From the NCBI GenBank assembly GCA_043798715.1, contig JAZDOK010000011.1, positions 1-14,152 of the forward strand: a stretch of DNA of 14,152 nt, read 5' to 3'. Below are positions 7,143 through 13,074 of the stretch, piece after piece; positions within the stretch are counted from its first letter, which is position 1, and each line of letters opens with the position of its first letter. The notes below the pieces were generated by a model that saw only the letters and a list, made by a program, of their open reading frames with translations, did not search any database and had not been told where the DNA came from. Origin of the DNA: JAZDOK01 sp043798715 (GTDB lineage: Bacteria > Vulcanimicrobiota > JAZDOK01). The translations under genes and the position numbers were made by a program.

Positions 7143-7177
7143 TTTCTTCTGCCTTCTGACTCCTGACTTCAGGCTTC
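7143..7177 (-). repeat. Heptanucleotide tandem repeat (5 units) in a divergent intergenic region
   Basis: Read on the minus strand the units are GAAGCCT, GAAGTCA, GGAGTCA, GAAGGCA, GAAGAAA: 7-base period, consensus about GAAGtCA. The array lies in the 118-bp gap (7105-7222) between the divergent acidic-protein and response-regulator genes. It is oriented so that the purine-rich strand is the leader of the acidic-protein gene. CCTGA-CT-TCAGG (7162-7173) within it is also a small palindrome. I could not identify a convincing promoter for either direction in this gap. Confidence 0.7.
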
Positions 7178-7222
7178 TGTAACAGGTAGGGAAGCTCCAT
7201 CCGTCCGGCGAACTTATGCATC

Positions 7223-7948
7223 ATGTCGGAAACGATTCTTGTCGTAGATGATGAAGAAGCAATTGCCGAGTTCATCGAGATAAATTTGAAGCGGGCCGGA
7301 TTTGTCGTGTTCAAGGCTTTTTCCGGCACTGAAGCCATTGAGAAGGTCACGCAGCATAATCCCGCTCTGGTTGTTCTCGACCTGATGCTTCCGGACATAG
7401 ACGGATTTTTAGTCTGCAAGACGATTCGCAGCATAAGCCAGGTTCCCATTATCATGCTGACGGCCAGAGGCGAAGATGCCGATAAGGTTTCCGGCCTTCA
7501 ACTAGGGGCCGATGACTATATGGTAAAACCCTTCAATCCCCAGGAACTGGTTGAGAGGGTTCATGCCATACTGAGACGCTTTTCAGGCGGGAGGCGCGTT
7601 GAGGAGGAAAAGATATTAATTGGGGATCTCTTCATAGACTCCATGGCCAGGAAGGTCTGGAAGGGTCAGGAAGCGATCGATTTGACGCCCAAGGAGTACA
7701 ATCTTCTTATTTTCTTCGTCAGGAATCCCGGACAGATCTTCTCCCGGGAAGAAGTGCGCAAACGGGTCTGGGGGCATGAATTTGTAGAGGAACGAAGTGT
7801 GGATGTTCATCTCAGGCGTCTTCGGGAAAAGATAGGCGATGACGCCCCTGAAGCAAATTACAGATATTTTATCACGGTCTGGGGCCAGGGATATAAGTTC
7901 AATTCCGCCATCCCCATCAAAAACAAACCCCGGGACGGAATGATTTAA
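7223..7948 (+). CDS. OmpR/PhoB-family response regulator
   Basis: This 241-residue two-domain transcription factor has a receiver domain at about 1-118: acidic pair D9/D10, phosphoacceptor D53 in VVLDLMLPD, switch T80 and K102 in DYMVKPF. A winged-helix DNA-binding domain occupies about 130-228, including LTPKEYNLL and the recognition helix region RSVDVHLRRLREKI, ending at the wing ITVWGQGYKF. All residues needed for phosphorylation are present. The ATG at 7223 gives the standard N-terminus (SETILVVDD), but no strong Shine-Dalgarno site precedes it. The stop codon overlaps the start of the sensor kinase gene by one base (TAATG at 7946-7950), so the two form a cognate pair. The target genes cannot be read from the sequence. 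PhoB is the nearest well-known type, but phosphate control is not shown. Confidence 0.93.
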   Translation: MSETILVVDDEEAIAEFIEINLKRAGFVVFKAFSGTEAIEKVTQHNPALVVLDLMLPDIDGFLVCKTIRSISQVPIIMLTARGEDADKVSGLQLGADDYMVKPFNPQELVERVHAILRRFSGGRRVEEEKILIGDLFIDSMARKVWKGQEAIDLTPKEYNLLIFFVRNPGQIFSREEVRKRVWGHEFVEERSVDVHLRRLREKIGDDAPEANYRYFITVWGQGYKFNSAIPIKNKPRDGMI

Positions 7949-9723
7949 TGTTCAGGAATATCAAGGTTCGGCTACTCCTCAGCCATCTTGTTCTCATCGT
8001 TTTTGTAATGGGCTTGACGGCATTTCTTTTTCTGCGCTGGCTGCAGGCTTTCACCATGAAGAAATTTGAATCGCCGCTAATCTCCAACGCACAGTTTTTC
8101 TCCAGTTACATTGGTACTTACCTGGATAAAGAGGAGGATCTTTTAGCCGCCTCACAATTTTTCATCCGTAATTTTAATATTGAAAAGAACCTGCGCCTGA
8201 GGGTTTTTAATTTACAGGGCCATGTTCTCGTGGATACCTGGAAGAGTGGAGCCGACAGCATCACCGGGATCGAGCCTCAGGCCATTGAAGCTTTGACTGA
8301 CAGGGAGAAAAAGTGGATCCAATATTCCGGAAAGGAACGGATTCTACACGTCTCGGTTCCCATTTATCTCAAGGGAAGCGTACTGGGGGGCGCTGACGTT
8401 TCCACGTCGCTCTCCGAGGTGGATGCCACCTATCGGGTGATGAAGATTCGCTTTGCGCTGGCCCTGTTTATTTCATTCGCCGCGGCCATCCTCCTCGCCC
8501 TCTTTCTGATCAAGACTCTGATCAGGCCGATCTTGAGCATTCGGGACGCCGCCACCCGGATAGCCCATGGGGAGCTTTCCACCAGAGTGACCTACAGCAG
8601 CCGGGATGAGCTTGGTCAGCTCGGAGAGACGGTCAACTACATGGCGGAGAAGCTGGAACAACAGATTCAGCAGATCCTCAATGAGAAAAACAAAATGAAA
8701 GCCCTCCTCTTTGCACTGATGGATGGGGTTCTCGCTCTTGACCTTGCCGGGAGGGTGACCTATGTAAATGAAAGCGCCGCAAGACTCCTGGGACTGGAGG
8801 AAAGAGGCTGGCTGAACCGCCCTATCGAAGAGATTTTCCGGGTAGAGGCGATTCTCTCCCTCGTCCGGGAGAGCCTTGATCAGAAGAAAATCCTCAGCCA
8901 GGAAGTCACTTTCGGAGATGGTGTTTTCTTTGTATTCATTCTTCCGATTCTCGAGGCCGAGGAGCGCATCGGGAGCATGCTTATCTTCAGGGACGTGACG
9001 GAACTGCGGCGCCTTGAGGTGGCCCGTTCCCAATTTTTAAGCAATGTTTCCCATGAGCTGAGGACCCCTCTCACCATCATAAAGGGATTTGTGATCACTC
9101 TCATGGACGGCGGGAACCAGGATGAAGAGAGCATTCGTCACTTGAGCCAGATCAATGCCGAAACGGACCGCCTGAGCAGGCTGGTGGACGACCTCCTGGA
9201 GCTCTCCCGCCTGCGAAGCAAGAAATTCGCCCTGCAGATCGTCTGGGCTGATCCGGCCGAGTTGATCAAAAAGACAGTTGACGACTTGAAACCGCAGGCT
9301 CTTCGCTATGGTATTGAACTTGGACTTCGCATCCAGGGTCGGCTCTCGCAGGCTCTCCTTGATCCGGACCGCATCCGCCAGGTATTGATCAACCTCATGG
9401 ACAATGCCGTAAAGTTTACTCCCGCCGGGGGGAAGGTGGAAGTTTCCGCCCGCGAAGCAGAAGGGGAAGTCATTATTGAAGTTTCGGACACGGGCAGCGG
9501 AATTCCCCGGGAGGAACTGCCGTTCGTTTTCGAACGCTTCTTCAGGAGCAAGGGAAAGAACGCCTACAGGGTCCCGGGTTCAGGTCTGGGGCTGGCGATC
9601 GTGAAAGAAATCATAGAGGCCCACCGGGGAAAAATTTCAGTGAAAAGCCATGAGGGACAAGGCTCGACTTTTTTATTTACTCTCCCGCTGACTCAGCAGG
9701 AAACGCCGGGGCGTAAGTGTTAA
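7948..9723 (+). CDS. Membrane sensor histidine kinase (PhoR/WalK-like, HAMP-PAS-HisKA-HATPase)
   Basis: This 591-residue inner-membrane kinase pairs with the preceding response regulator. The order is: TM1 (about 8-30), an extracytoplasmic sensor region (about 35-165, with LRVFNLQGHVLVDTW like a dCache/PAS-type fold), TM2 (about 168-188), HAMP (about 190-242), and a PAS domain (about 250-350, ALLFALMDGVLALD to MLIFRDVTE). The HisKA domain follows with phosphoacceptor H369 in NVSHELRTPL, then the ATPase domain with N486, DTGSGIP (514-520), FVFERFFR and GSGLGLA (544-550). All catalytic boxes are intact. The signal sensed is unknown. The gene starts at the TAATG overlap with the regulator. Its TAA stop (9721-9723) overlaps the GTG start of mnmG by 7 bases, so the signalling pair and the tRNA-modification gene are translated in tandem. 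Confidence 0.93.
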   Translation: MFRNIKVRLLLSHLVLIVFVMGLTAFLFLRWLQAFTMKKFESPLISNAQFFSSYIGTYLDKEEDLLAASQFFIRNFNIEKNLRLRVFNLQGHVLVDTWKSGADSITGIEPQAIEALTDREKKWIQYSGKERILHVSVPIYLKGSVLGGADVSTSLSEVDATYRVMKIRFALALFISFAAAILLALFLIKTLIRPILSIRDAATRIAHGELSTRVTYSSRDELGQLGETVNYMAEKLEQQIQQILNEKNKMKALLFALMDGVLALDLAGRVTYVNESAARLLGLEERGWLNRPIEEIFRVEAILSLVRESLDQKKILSQEVTFGDGVFFVFILPILEAEERIGSMLIFRDVTELRRLEVARSQFLSNVSHELRTPLTIIKGFVITLMDGGNQDEESIRHLSQINAETDRLSRLVDDLLELSRLRSKKFALQIVWADPAELIKKTVDDLKPQALRYGIELGLRIQGRLSQALLDPDRIRQVLINLMDNAVKFTPAGGKVEVSAREAEGEVIIEVSDTGSGIPREELPFVFERFFRSKGKNAYRVPGSGLGLAIVKEIIEAHRGKISVKSHEGQGSTFLFTLPLTQQETPGRKC

Positions 9724-11603
9724 GCCATGTTGAAGAGTATGAGGTGATCGTCGTCGGGGGCGGGCACGCCGGATGCGAGGCCGCCCTGGCGGCGGCGCGC
9801 CTGGGCTCCCGGACGCTCCTCCTGACGATGAATATAGACACGATTGCGCTTATGTCATGTAATCCGGCCATTGGGGGGCTGGCCAAGGGGCAACTGGTCA
9901 GGGAGCTGGATGCCCTGGGCGGGCAGATGGGGAGAGCTATTGACCGGAGCGGCATCCAGTTCCGCCAGCTTAACACTTCGAAGGGGCCGGCAGTCCGCTC
10001 TTCGAGAGCACAGGCGGACAAGCTTCTCTACCGGATCTCCATGACCTCCGCCCTTGAAAACCAGGAGGGCCTTCATCTGCGCCAGGCGATGGGGACGGAA
10101 ATCCTTGTTTCGGGCGGCCGGGTTTCAGGTATCAGGGCGTCCACCGGGGAAACTTTTCTGGGCCGGGCCGTGATACTGGCCCCGGGGACTTTTCTTCGGG
10201 GTCTGATTCATATCGGCATGGAGAGTTTCGGGGGCGGCCGGATGGGAGATCCCCCCTCGATCGAGCTCGCTGAAAATTTGAAGAAACTTGGTTTTGAGAT
10301 GGGGCGCTTCAAGACCGGCACCACCCCGCGCCTGGATGGCAGGAGCATTGATTTTTCTGCCCTGGAGAGTCAGCCGGGAGATGACCCCCCCCATCCGTTT
10401 TCCTTCTCTACCGATCGGCTTGAGCAGCGCCAGGTGCCATGCTACGTCACCCATACCACTTCCGAAACTCACCGTATTATCCGGGATAACCTGCACCGCT
10501 CTCCGCTTTATTCGGGCAAGATCAAAGCCACGGGCGTTCGTTACTGTCCTTCGATAGAGGATAAGGTCGTGCGTTTTCCGGAGAGGGAGAGCCACCATGT
10601 CTTTCTGGAGCCTGAGGGCTATGAGACGGTGGAGTATTATGCAAACGGCCTTTCGACGAGTCTGCCCATTGACGTTCAGATGGCCATGCTTAGGAGTATC
10701 CCCGGACTTGAGAGGGTGGAGATGATCCGTCCCGGCTACGGCATAGAACATGACTACGTCGTTCCCACCCAGCTCCACCACACTCTGGAATCACAATTGA
10801 TCGGGGGACTGTACCTGGCCGGGCAGATCAACGGAACCACCGGCTATGAAGAGGCCGCCGTTCAGGGCTTGATGGCCGGTATTCAGGCCGCACGCGCCGT
10901 ACAGGGCAGGGAGGCTCTCATTCTTGATCGCTCGCAGGCCTACATAGGGGTCTTAATTGACGATCTGGTAACCAAGGGGACCAATGAACCCTACCGGATG
11001 TTCACCTCCAGGGCCGAGTATCGGCTCATTCTCAGGGAAGACAACGCCGACCGGAGGCTCATGCCGCTGGGACATGAAATCGGTCTCGTAGGAGATCGGG
11101 CCTTCGAGAAACTCGAAGGCCGGGAACGCCGGATCTCAACGGAGATCGGGAGGTTGCGAAAAATAAAGATAACCCCTACCATTGAAGTGAATATGAAACT
11201 TGCGGAGTGGGGCTCCTCGCCGCTTAAAAAATCGGTTTCACTCGAAGAGCTTCTCTCCAGGCCGGAACTTTGCTACCGTCATATCATCCAGCTTTTTCCG
11301 CCGGAGGAACGCCTGCTTCCCGAGGAAATATTCCAGGTCGAGGTGGAGGCCAAGTACCGGGGCTTCATTCAGAGGCAGGAGGAGGAGATCAGGCGCTTTA
11401 GAAAAATTGAGGACATAAAAATTCCAGCGAATTTTTCCTTCAGGGAACTCCCGGCCCTTTCAAATGAAGTCCGGGAAAAGTTGGAAAAAATCCGCCCCCT
11501 CTCGCTGGGGCAGGCCTCCAGGATTTCGGGGATCACGCCGGTCGCCGTCTCGATGCTCATGGCTTATCTCAACAAGGGGGGGACATGCTCAATTCAGGAT
11601 TAG
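9717..11603 (+). CDS. mnmG: tRNA uridine-5-carboxymethylaminomethyl modification enzyme MnmG (GidA)
   Basis: This 628-residue FAD protein acts with MnmE, using methylene-tetrahydrofolate to build the cmnm5 or related group on wobble uridine 34 of tRNAs. The N-terminal Rossmann motif GGGHAGCEAA (FAD, from residue 14) is followed by SCNPAIGGLAKG with C48. RMGDPPS, GRFKTGTTPRL, C277 in RYCPSIEDK, NGTTGYEEAAVQG and TKGTNEPYRMFTSRAEYRL follow. The helical MnmE-interacting C-terminal domain covers about 560-628. Length and key cysteines are standard, so it should be active. The start is GTG 9717-9719, giving an N-terminus (EEYEVIVVGGG) as in other MnmG proteins. Nearby ATG 9727 is out of frame. GGGG lies about 5 bases upstream. 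It overlaps the kinase gene by 7 bases and the next gene by 19. mnmE is not in this window. Confidence 0.96.
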   Translation: MLSHVEEYEVIVVGGGHAGCEAALAAARLGSRTLLLTMNIDTIALMSCNPAIGGLAKGQLVRELDALGGQMGRAIDRSGIQFRQLNTSKGPAVRSSRAQADKLLYRISMTSALENQEGLHLRQAMGTEILVSGGRVSGIRASTGETFLGRAVILAPGTFLRGLIHIGMESFGGGRMGDPPSIELAENLKKLGFEMGRFKTGTTPRLDGRSIDFSALESQPGDDPPHPFSFSTDRLEQRQVPCYVTHTTSETHRIIRDNLHRSPLYSGKIKATGVRYCPSIEDKVVRFPERESHHVFLEPEGYETVEYYANGLSTSLPIDVQMAMLRSIPGLERVEMIRPGYGIEHDYVVPTQLHHTLESQLIGGLYLAGQINGTTGYEEAAVQGLMAGIQAARAVQGREALILDRSQAYIGVLIDDLVTKGTNEPYRMFTSRAEYRLILREDNADRRLMPLGHEIGLVGDRAFEKLEGRERRISTEIGRLRKIKITPTIEVNMKLAEWGSSPLKKSVSLEELLSRPELCYRHIIQLFPPEERLLPEEIFQVEVEAKYRGFIQRQEEEIRRFRKIEDIKIPANFSFRELPALSNEVREKLEKIRPLSLGQASRISGITPVAVSMLMAYLNKGGTCSIQD

Positions 11604-12277
11604 GGGGTCTTGAAATGATCTGCCGGGAGGCAGGCGCAGATCTGGTTGGAGTCGCCGAAATCGAGGATCTCAAAGCCGATTTCCTTTTTTCTCCATCCCT
11701 GCTGGAAGGTCTCACGCGCGCCGTATCAATCGGATTTTCTCTTTCCGGGAAGGTCCTGGAAACGGTTGAAGATCACCCCTCCGCTATATATTATCACCAT
11801 TACCGCTCTGTTAATTTTAACCTCGATCAGACGGCCCTCAAAGTTGCGGCCTCTCTTCAAAAGGAAGGGTGGCAGGCGCTCCCCATCCCTGCCTCCCAGA
11901 TAGTCGACTGGGATAAGCAGCGGGGGCATCTCTCCCACAAGAAAGTGGCTGTGGCCGCCGGGCTTGGCCGGCTGGGAAGAAACAATCTCCTGGTCACCCC
12001 GGAGTATGGCTCCCGGGTCCGCCTGGTGAGCATTCTGACGGATAAACCCCTGGGAATAACAACGGCGCCGGATGGCGCCATAAGCGAATGCGGGAACTGC
12101 AGAAGGTGCATGAATACCTGTCCGGCGCAGGCCATCAAGGAGAGGCCGGAAGACTTCGATCACCTGGCCTGTTACGAGCAGTTGAAAGCGTTCCGCAAAG
12201 CCGGCTACACCAGCCAGTTCATCTGCGGGATCTGCGTGAGAGCCTGCAGACCTAGACGGAATTTGCAGCTGGCGTGA
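11585..12277 (+). CDS. QueG-like double [4Fe-4S] cluster protein (short form)
   Basis: This 230-residue protein is related to epoxyqueuosine reductase QueG (COG1600) in its core and C-terminus. GHLSHKKVAVAAGLGRLGRNNLLVTPEYGSRVRLVSILT (about 114-152) matches the QueG core. Eight cysteines have the spacing of two [4Fe-4S] clusters: C169, C172, C175 and C179-P, then C196, C214, C217 and C221. It is much shorter than typical QueG (about 300-380), so parts of the cobalamin/substrate region are missing or reduced. The exact reaction is uncertain: it may be an iron-sulfur electron-transfer or reductase protein rather than true QueG. The ATG at 11585 overlaps the end of mnmG by 19 bases and follows a G-rich Shine-Dalgarno run. 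ATG at 11615 is an alternative. Its last ~130 bases are duplicated at 12665-12796. The tail after C221 (RPRRNLQLA) differs from the duplicate's VGRRNIV. Confidence 0.78.
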   Translation: MLNSGLGGLEMICREAGADLVGVAEIEDLKADFLFSPSLLEGLTRAVSIGFSLSGKVLETVEDHPSAIYYHHYRSVNFNLDQTALKVAASLQKEGWQALPIPASQIVDWDKQRGHLSHKKVAVAAGLGRLGRNNLLVTPEYGSRVRLVSILTDKPLGITTAPDGAISECGNCRRCMNTCPAQAIKERPEDFDHLACYEQLKAFRKAGYTSQFICGICVRACRPRRNLQLA

Positions 12278-12332
12278 GGCTTAATCGGAGCAAAAAGTGC
12301 ACAGGCACGTCATGGTTTTCCGGACGCCATCC
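12140..12332. repeat. Diverged duplicated segment, copy A
   Basis: This segment spans the 3' end of the QueG-like gene (+) and the last 16 codons plus stop of an AsnC-like gene (-). It is homologous to 12665-12872. The first 108 bases (12140-12247) align without gaps at offset 525 with 6 differences. Alignment then continues through a divergent tail with a 15-base length difference. It resumes at 12281-12332 (offset 540) with 7 differences in the 48-base coding part. Copy A lacks the palindromic terminator present in copy B. Confidence 0.9.
12281..12331 (-). pseudogene. Truncated 3' end of an AsnC/Lrp-domain gene
   Basis: Read on the minus strand this encodes DGVRKTMTCLCTFCSD followed by TAA. 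That is exactly the last 16 residues of the intact AsnC-like protein at 12821-13063. Seven of 16 codons differ from the intact copy, and all seven changes are silent third-base changes. Upstream of residue D the similarity stops abruptly at 12332 and the attC-like sequence begins, so the rest of the gene is missing. The stop lies only 3 bases from the facing stop of the QueG-like gene. It is a remnant with no start codon. Confidence 0.85.
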
Positions 12333-12334
12333 CA

Positions 12335-12392
12335 TCCTATGATTGAAGTCAGCGGCGGCGTTTACGCCGTCCGCTGTAGTGAATTGTTATGC
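12335..12392 (-). repeat. attC-like recombination site of a gene cassette
   Basis: On the + strand AGCGG-CGGCG (12351-12360), loop TTTA and CGCCG-T-CCGCT (12365-12375) form a 10-bp stem. The stem has a single bulged T at 12370, the kind of extrahelical base seen on the recombining bottom strand of integron attC sites. The bottom strand relative to the minus-strand cassette gene is indeed this strand. The outer ends resemble core sites: GTTATGC (12386-12392, GTTRRRY with one mismatch) and TCCTATGATTG (12335-12345), close to the usual GCCTAACGATTG but one base shorter. Total length 58 is in the attC range. The inner part overlaps the end of the DUF2442 gene, giving the HNNSLQRTA tail often seen in cassette genes. 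The degenerate outer core may make it inactive. Confidence 0.55.
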
Positions 12393-12628
12393 CCGATCTC
12401 TTCCATTTTTATCTCGATTGTCTCCGGGCTGAAATCTTGTTCATTTGGCCACACTAAGGTTCCGAATTCTATCCTGGCTCTTTTAAAATAGCGGTAATCC
12501 TTCAATTCCGTGAAGATCCCTTTGTCAAGATAGGGCGTTACATTAAAAATTCCTTTTTTACCGTCTGACAAAGTTACCTTTATCCTGTAATCCGGCAGGA
12601 TTTCAAAGTCAATTACATCCGGGGTCAT
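12362..12628 (-). CDS. DUF2442 domain protein (possible antitoxin-like cassette gene)
   Basis: This 88-residue protein has a recognisable DUF2442 fold. The order is: IDFEILPDYRIKVTLSDG, then IFNVTPYLDKGIFTELKD, YFKRARIEFGTLVWPN, and FSPETIEI. Many DUF2442 proteins are encoded beside a DUF4160 partner in suspected toxin-antitoxin pairs, and the family is common in mobile cassettes. No DUF4160 gene or other partner is present here. The last residues (HNNSLQRTA) are encoded by an attC-like site and are not part of the domain. The start is well supported: AGGAGG 6 bases before the ATG at 12628. The gene sits inside the ~330-bp segment (about 12333-12664) bounded by the two copies of the duplicated flank, so it appears to be an acquired insertion. 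Function is unproven. Confidence 0.82.
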   Translation of the reverse strand: MTPDVIDFEILPDYRIKVTLSDGKKGIFNVTPYLDKGIFTELKDYRYFKRARIEFGTLVWPNEQDFSPETIEIKMEEIGHNNSLQRTA

Positions 12629-12664
12629 ATTTAGCCTCCTATTTCAGGGGTTCAATCTTAAAAA

Positions 12665-12796
12665 GAGAGGCCGGAAGACTTCAATCACCTGGCCTGTTAC
12701 GAACAGTTTAAAGCATTCCGCAAGGCCGGCTACACGAGCCAGTTCATCTGCGGGATCTGCGTGAGAGCCTGCGTTGGCAGGCGGAATATCGTGTAG
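12665..12796 (+). pseudogene. C-terminal remnant of a second QueG-like gene
   Basis: In frame this encodes ERPEDFNHLACYEQFKAFRK and continues to the CGICVRAC cluster motif, then VGRRNIV and a TAG stop (12794-12796). It matches the last part of the QueG-like protein at 11585-12277 with D to N and L to F substitutions plus a different tail. Upstream an in-frame TAA (12659-12661) closes the frame and there is no start codon. It retains four of the eight cluster cysteines. It is a gene fragment, not a working gene. Most base differences from the intact copy (4 of 6) are silent. Confidence 0.88.
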
Positions 12797-12816
12797 GGGC
12801 GAAAAATTTTTCGCCC
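12797..12816. terminator. Perfect palindrome, bidirectional terminator
   Basis: GGGCGAAAAA (12797-12806) is followed directly by its exact reverse complement TTTTTCGCCC (12807-12816). It folds as a GC-rich base with an A-run/T-run, so it can end transcription in both directions. It sits between the stop of the QueG-like remnant (+) and the stop of the AsnC-like gene (-). Copy A of the duplicated junction lacks it. Confidence 0.8.
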
Positions 12817-12820
12817 TTAA

Positions 12821-13063
12821 TTAGTCGGAGCAGAAAGTGCAGAGGCAGGTCATCGTCTTCCGGACGCCGTCCAGCGTCTGGAATTTTTTGGTAATGAGCG
12901 AGCCCAGGGCATCGATGTCTTTTGTTTCCAGGCGAACGATGATGTCATAGGGACCGGTGACTCCGGAGGCATTTTTTACACCCTTTATTTTGGATATTTC
13001 CATCACCATTTCCTTGACTCTTCCAGGTTCCGCTTCAATGAGGACATAGGCATTGACAGCCAT
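12821..13063 (-). CDS. Stand-alone AsnC/Lrp ligand-binding (RAM) domain protein
   Basis: This 80-residue protein has the alpha-beta sandwich pattern of the Lrp/AsnC effector domain without any helix-turn-helix. It begins AVNAYVLIEAEPGRVKEMV, then IKGVKNASGVTGPYDIIVRLE, and ends with the C-terminal strand. Stand-alone RAM proteins form rings or dimers and may sense amino acids or modulate Lrp-type regulators; the ligand here is unknown. The tail is unusual: C73, C75 and C78 form a CxCxxC motif (TCLCTFCSD). The start is supported by AGGAGG 8 bases before the ATG at 13063; this site overlaps the stop of the upstream membrane-protein gene. It is the last gene of the operon STAS protein - membrane protein - RAM protein. 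It faces a QueG-like gene remnant across a bidirectional terminator. Confidence 0.88.
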   Translation of the reverse strand: MAVNAYVLIEAEPGRVKEMVMEISKIKGVKNASGVTGPYDIIVRLETKDIDALGSLITKKFQTLDGVRKTMTCLCTFCSD

Positions 13064-13074
13064 ACTCTCACCTC

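Larger units (their letters stand above)
12665..12872. repeat. Diverged duplicated segment, copy B
   Basis: This is the partner of copy A (12140-12332). It contains the QueG-like 3' remnant, a perfect palindromic terminator (12797-12816) and the 3' end of the intact AsnC-like gene. Because this copy joins a complete AsnC-like gene and has a proper convergent terminator, it looks like the original form of the queG-like/asnC-like junction. Confidence 0.88.

Noticed and set aside
7143..7177. CRISPR-like array
   Set aside because: Units are only 7 bases with no unique spacers; no cas genes are present.
7105..7455. Upstream extension of the acidic protein
   Set aside because: It would read through the heptanucleotide repeat and antisense into the response-regulator gene; the ATG at 7104 has its own ribosome site.
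10125..10781. 218-codon open frame on the minus strand
   Set aside because: It lies wholly antisense within mnmG and has low-complexity, non-protein-like composition.
12281..12872. Transposon insertion with target-site duplication
   Set aside because: The flanking copies are ~200 bases and diverged, far larger than normal target duplications. No terminal inverted repeats or transposase are present between them.
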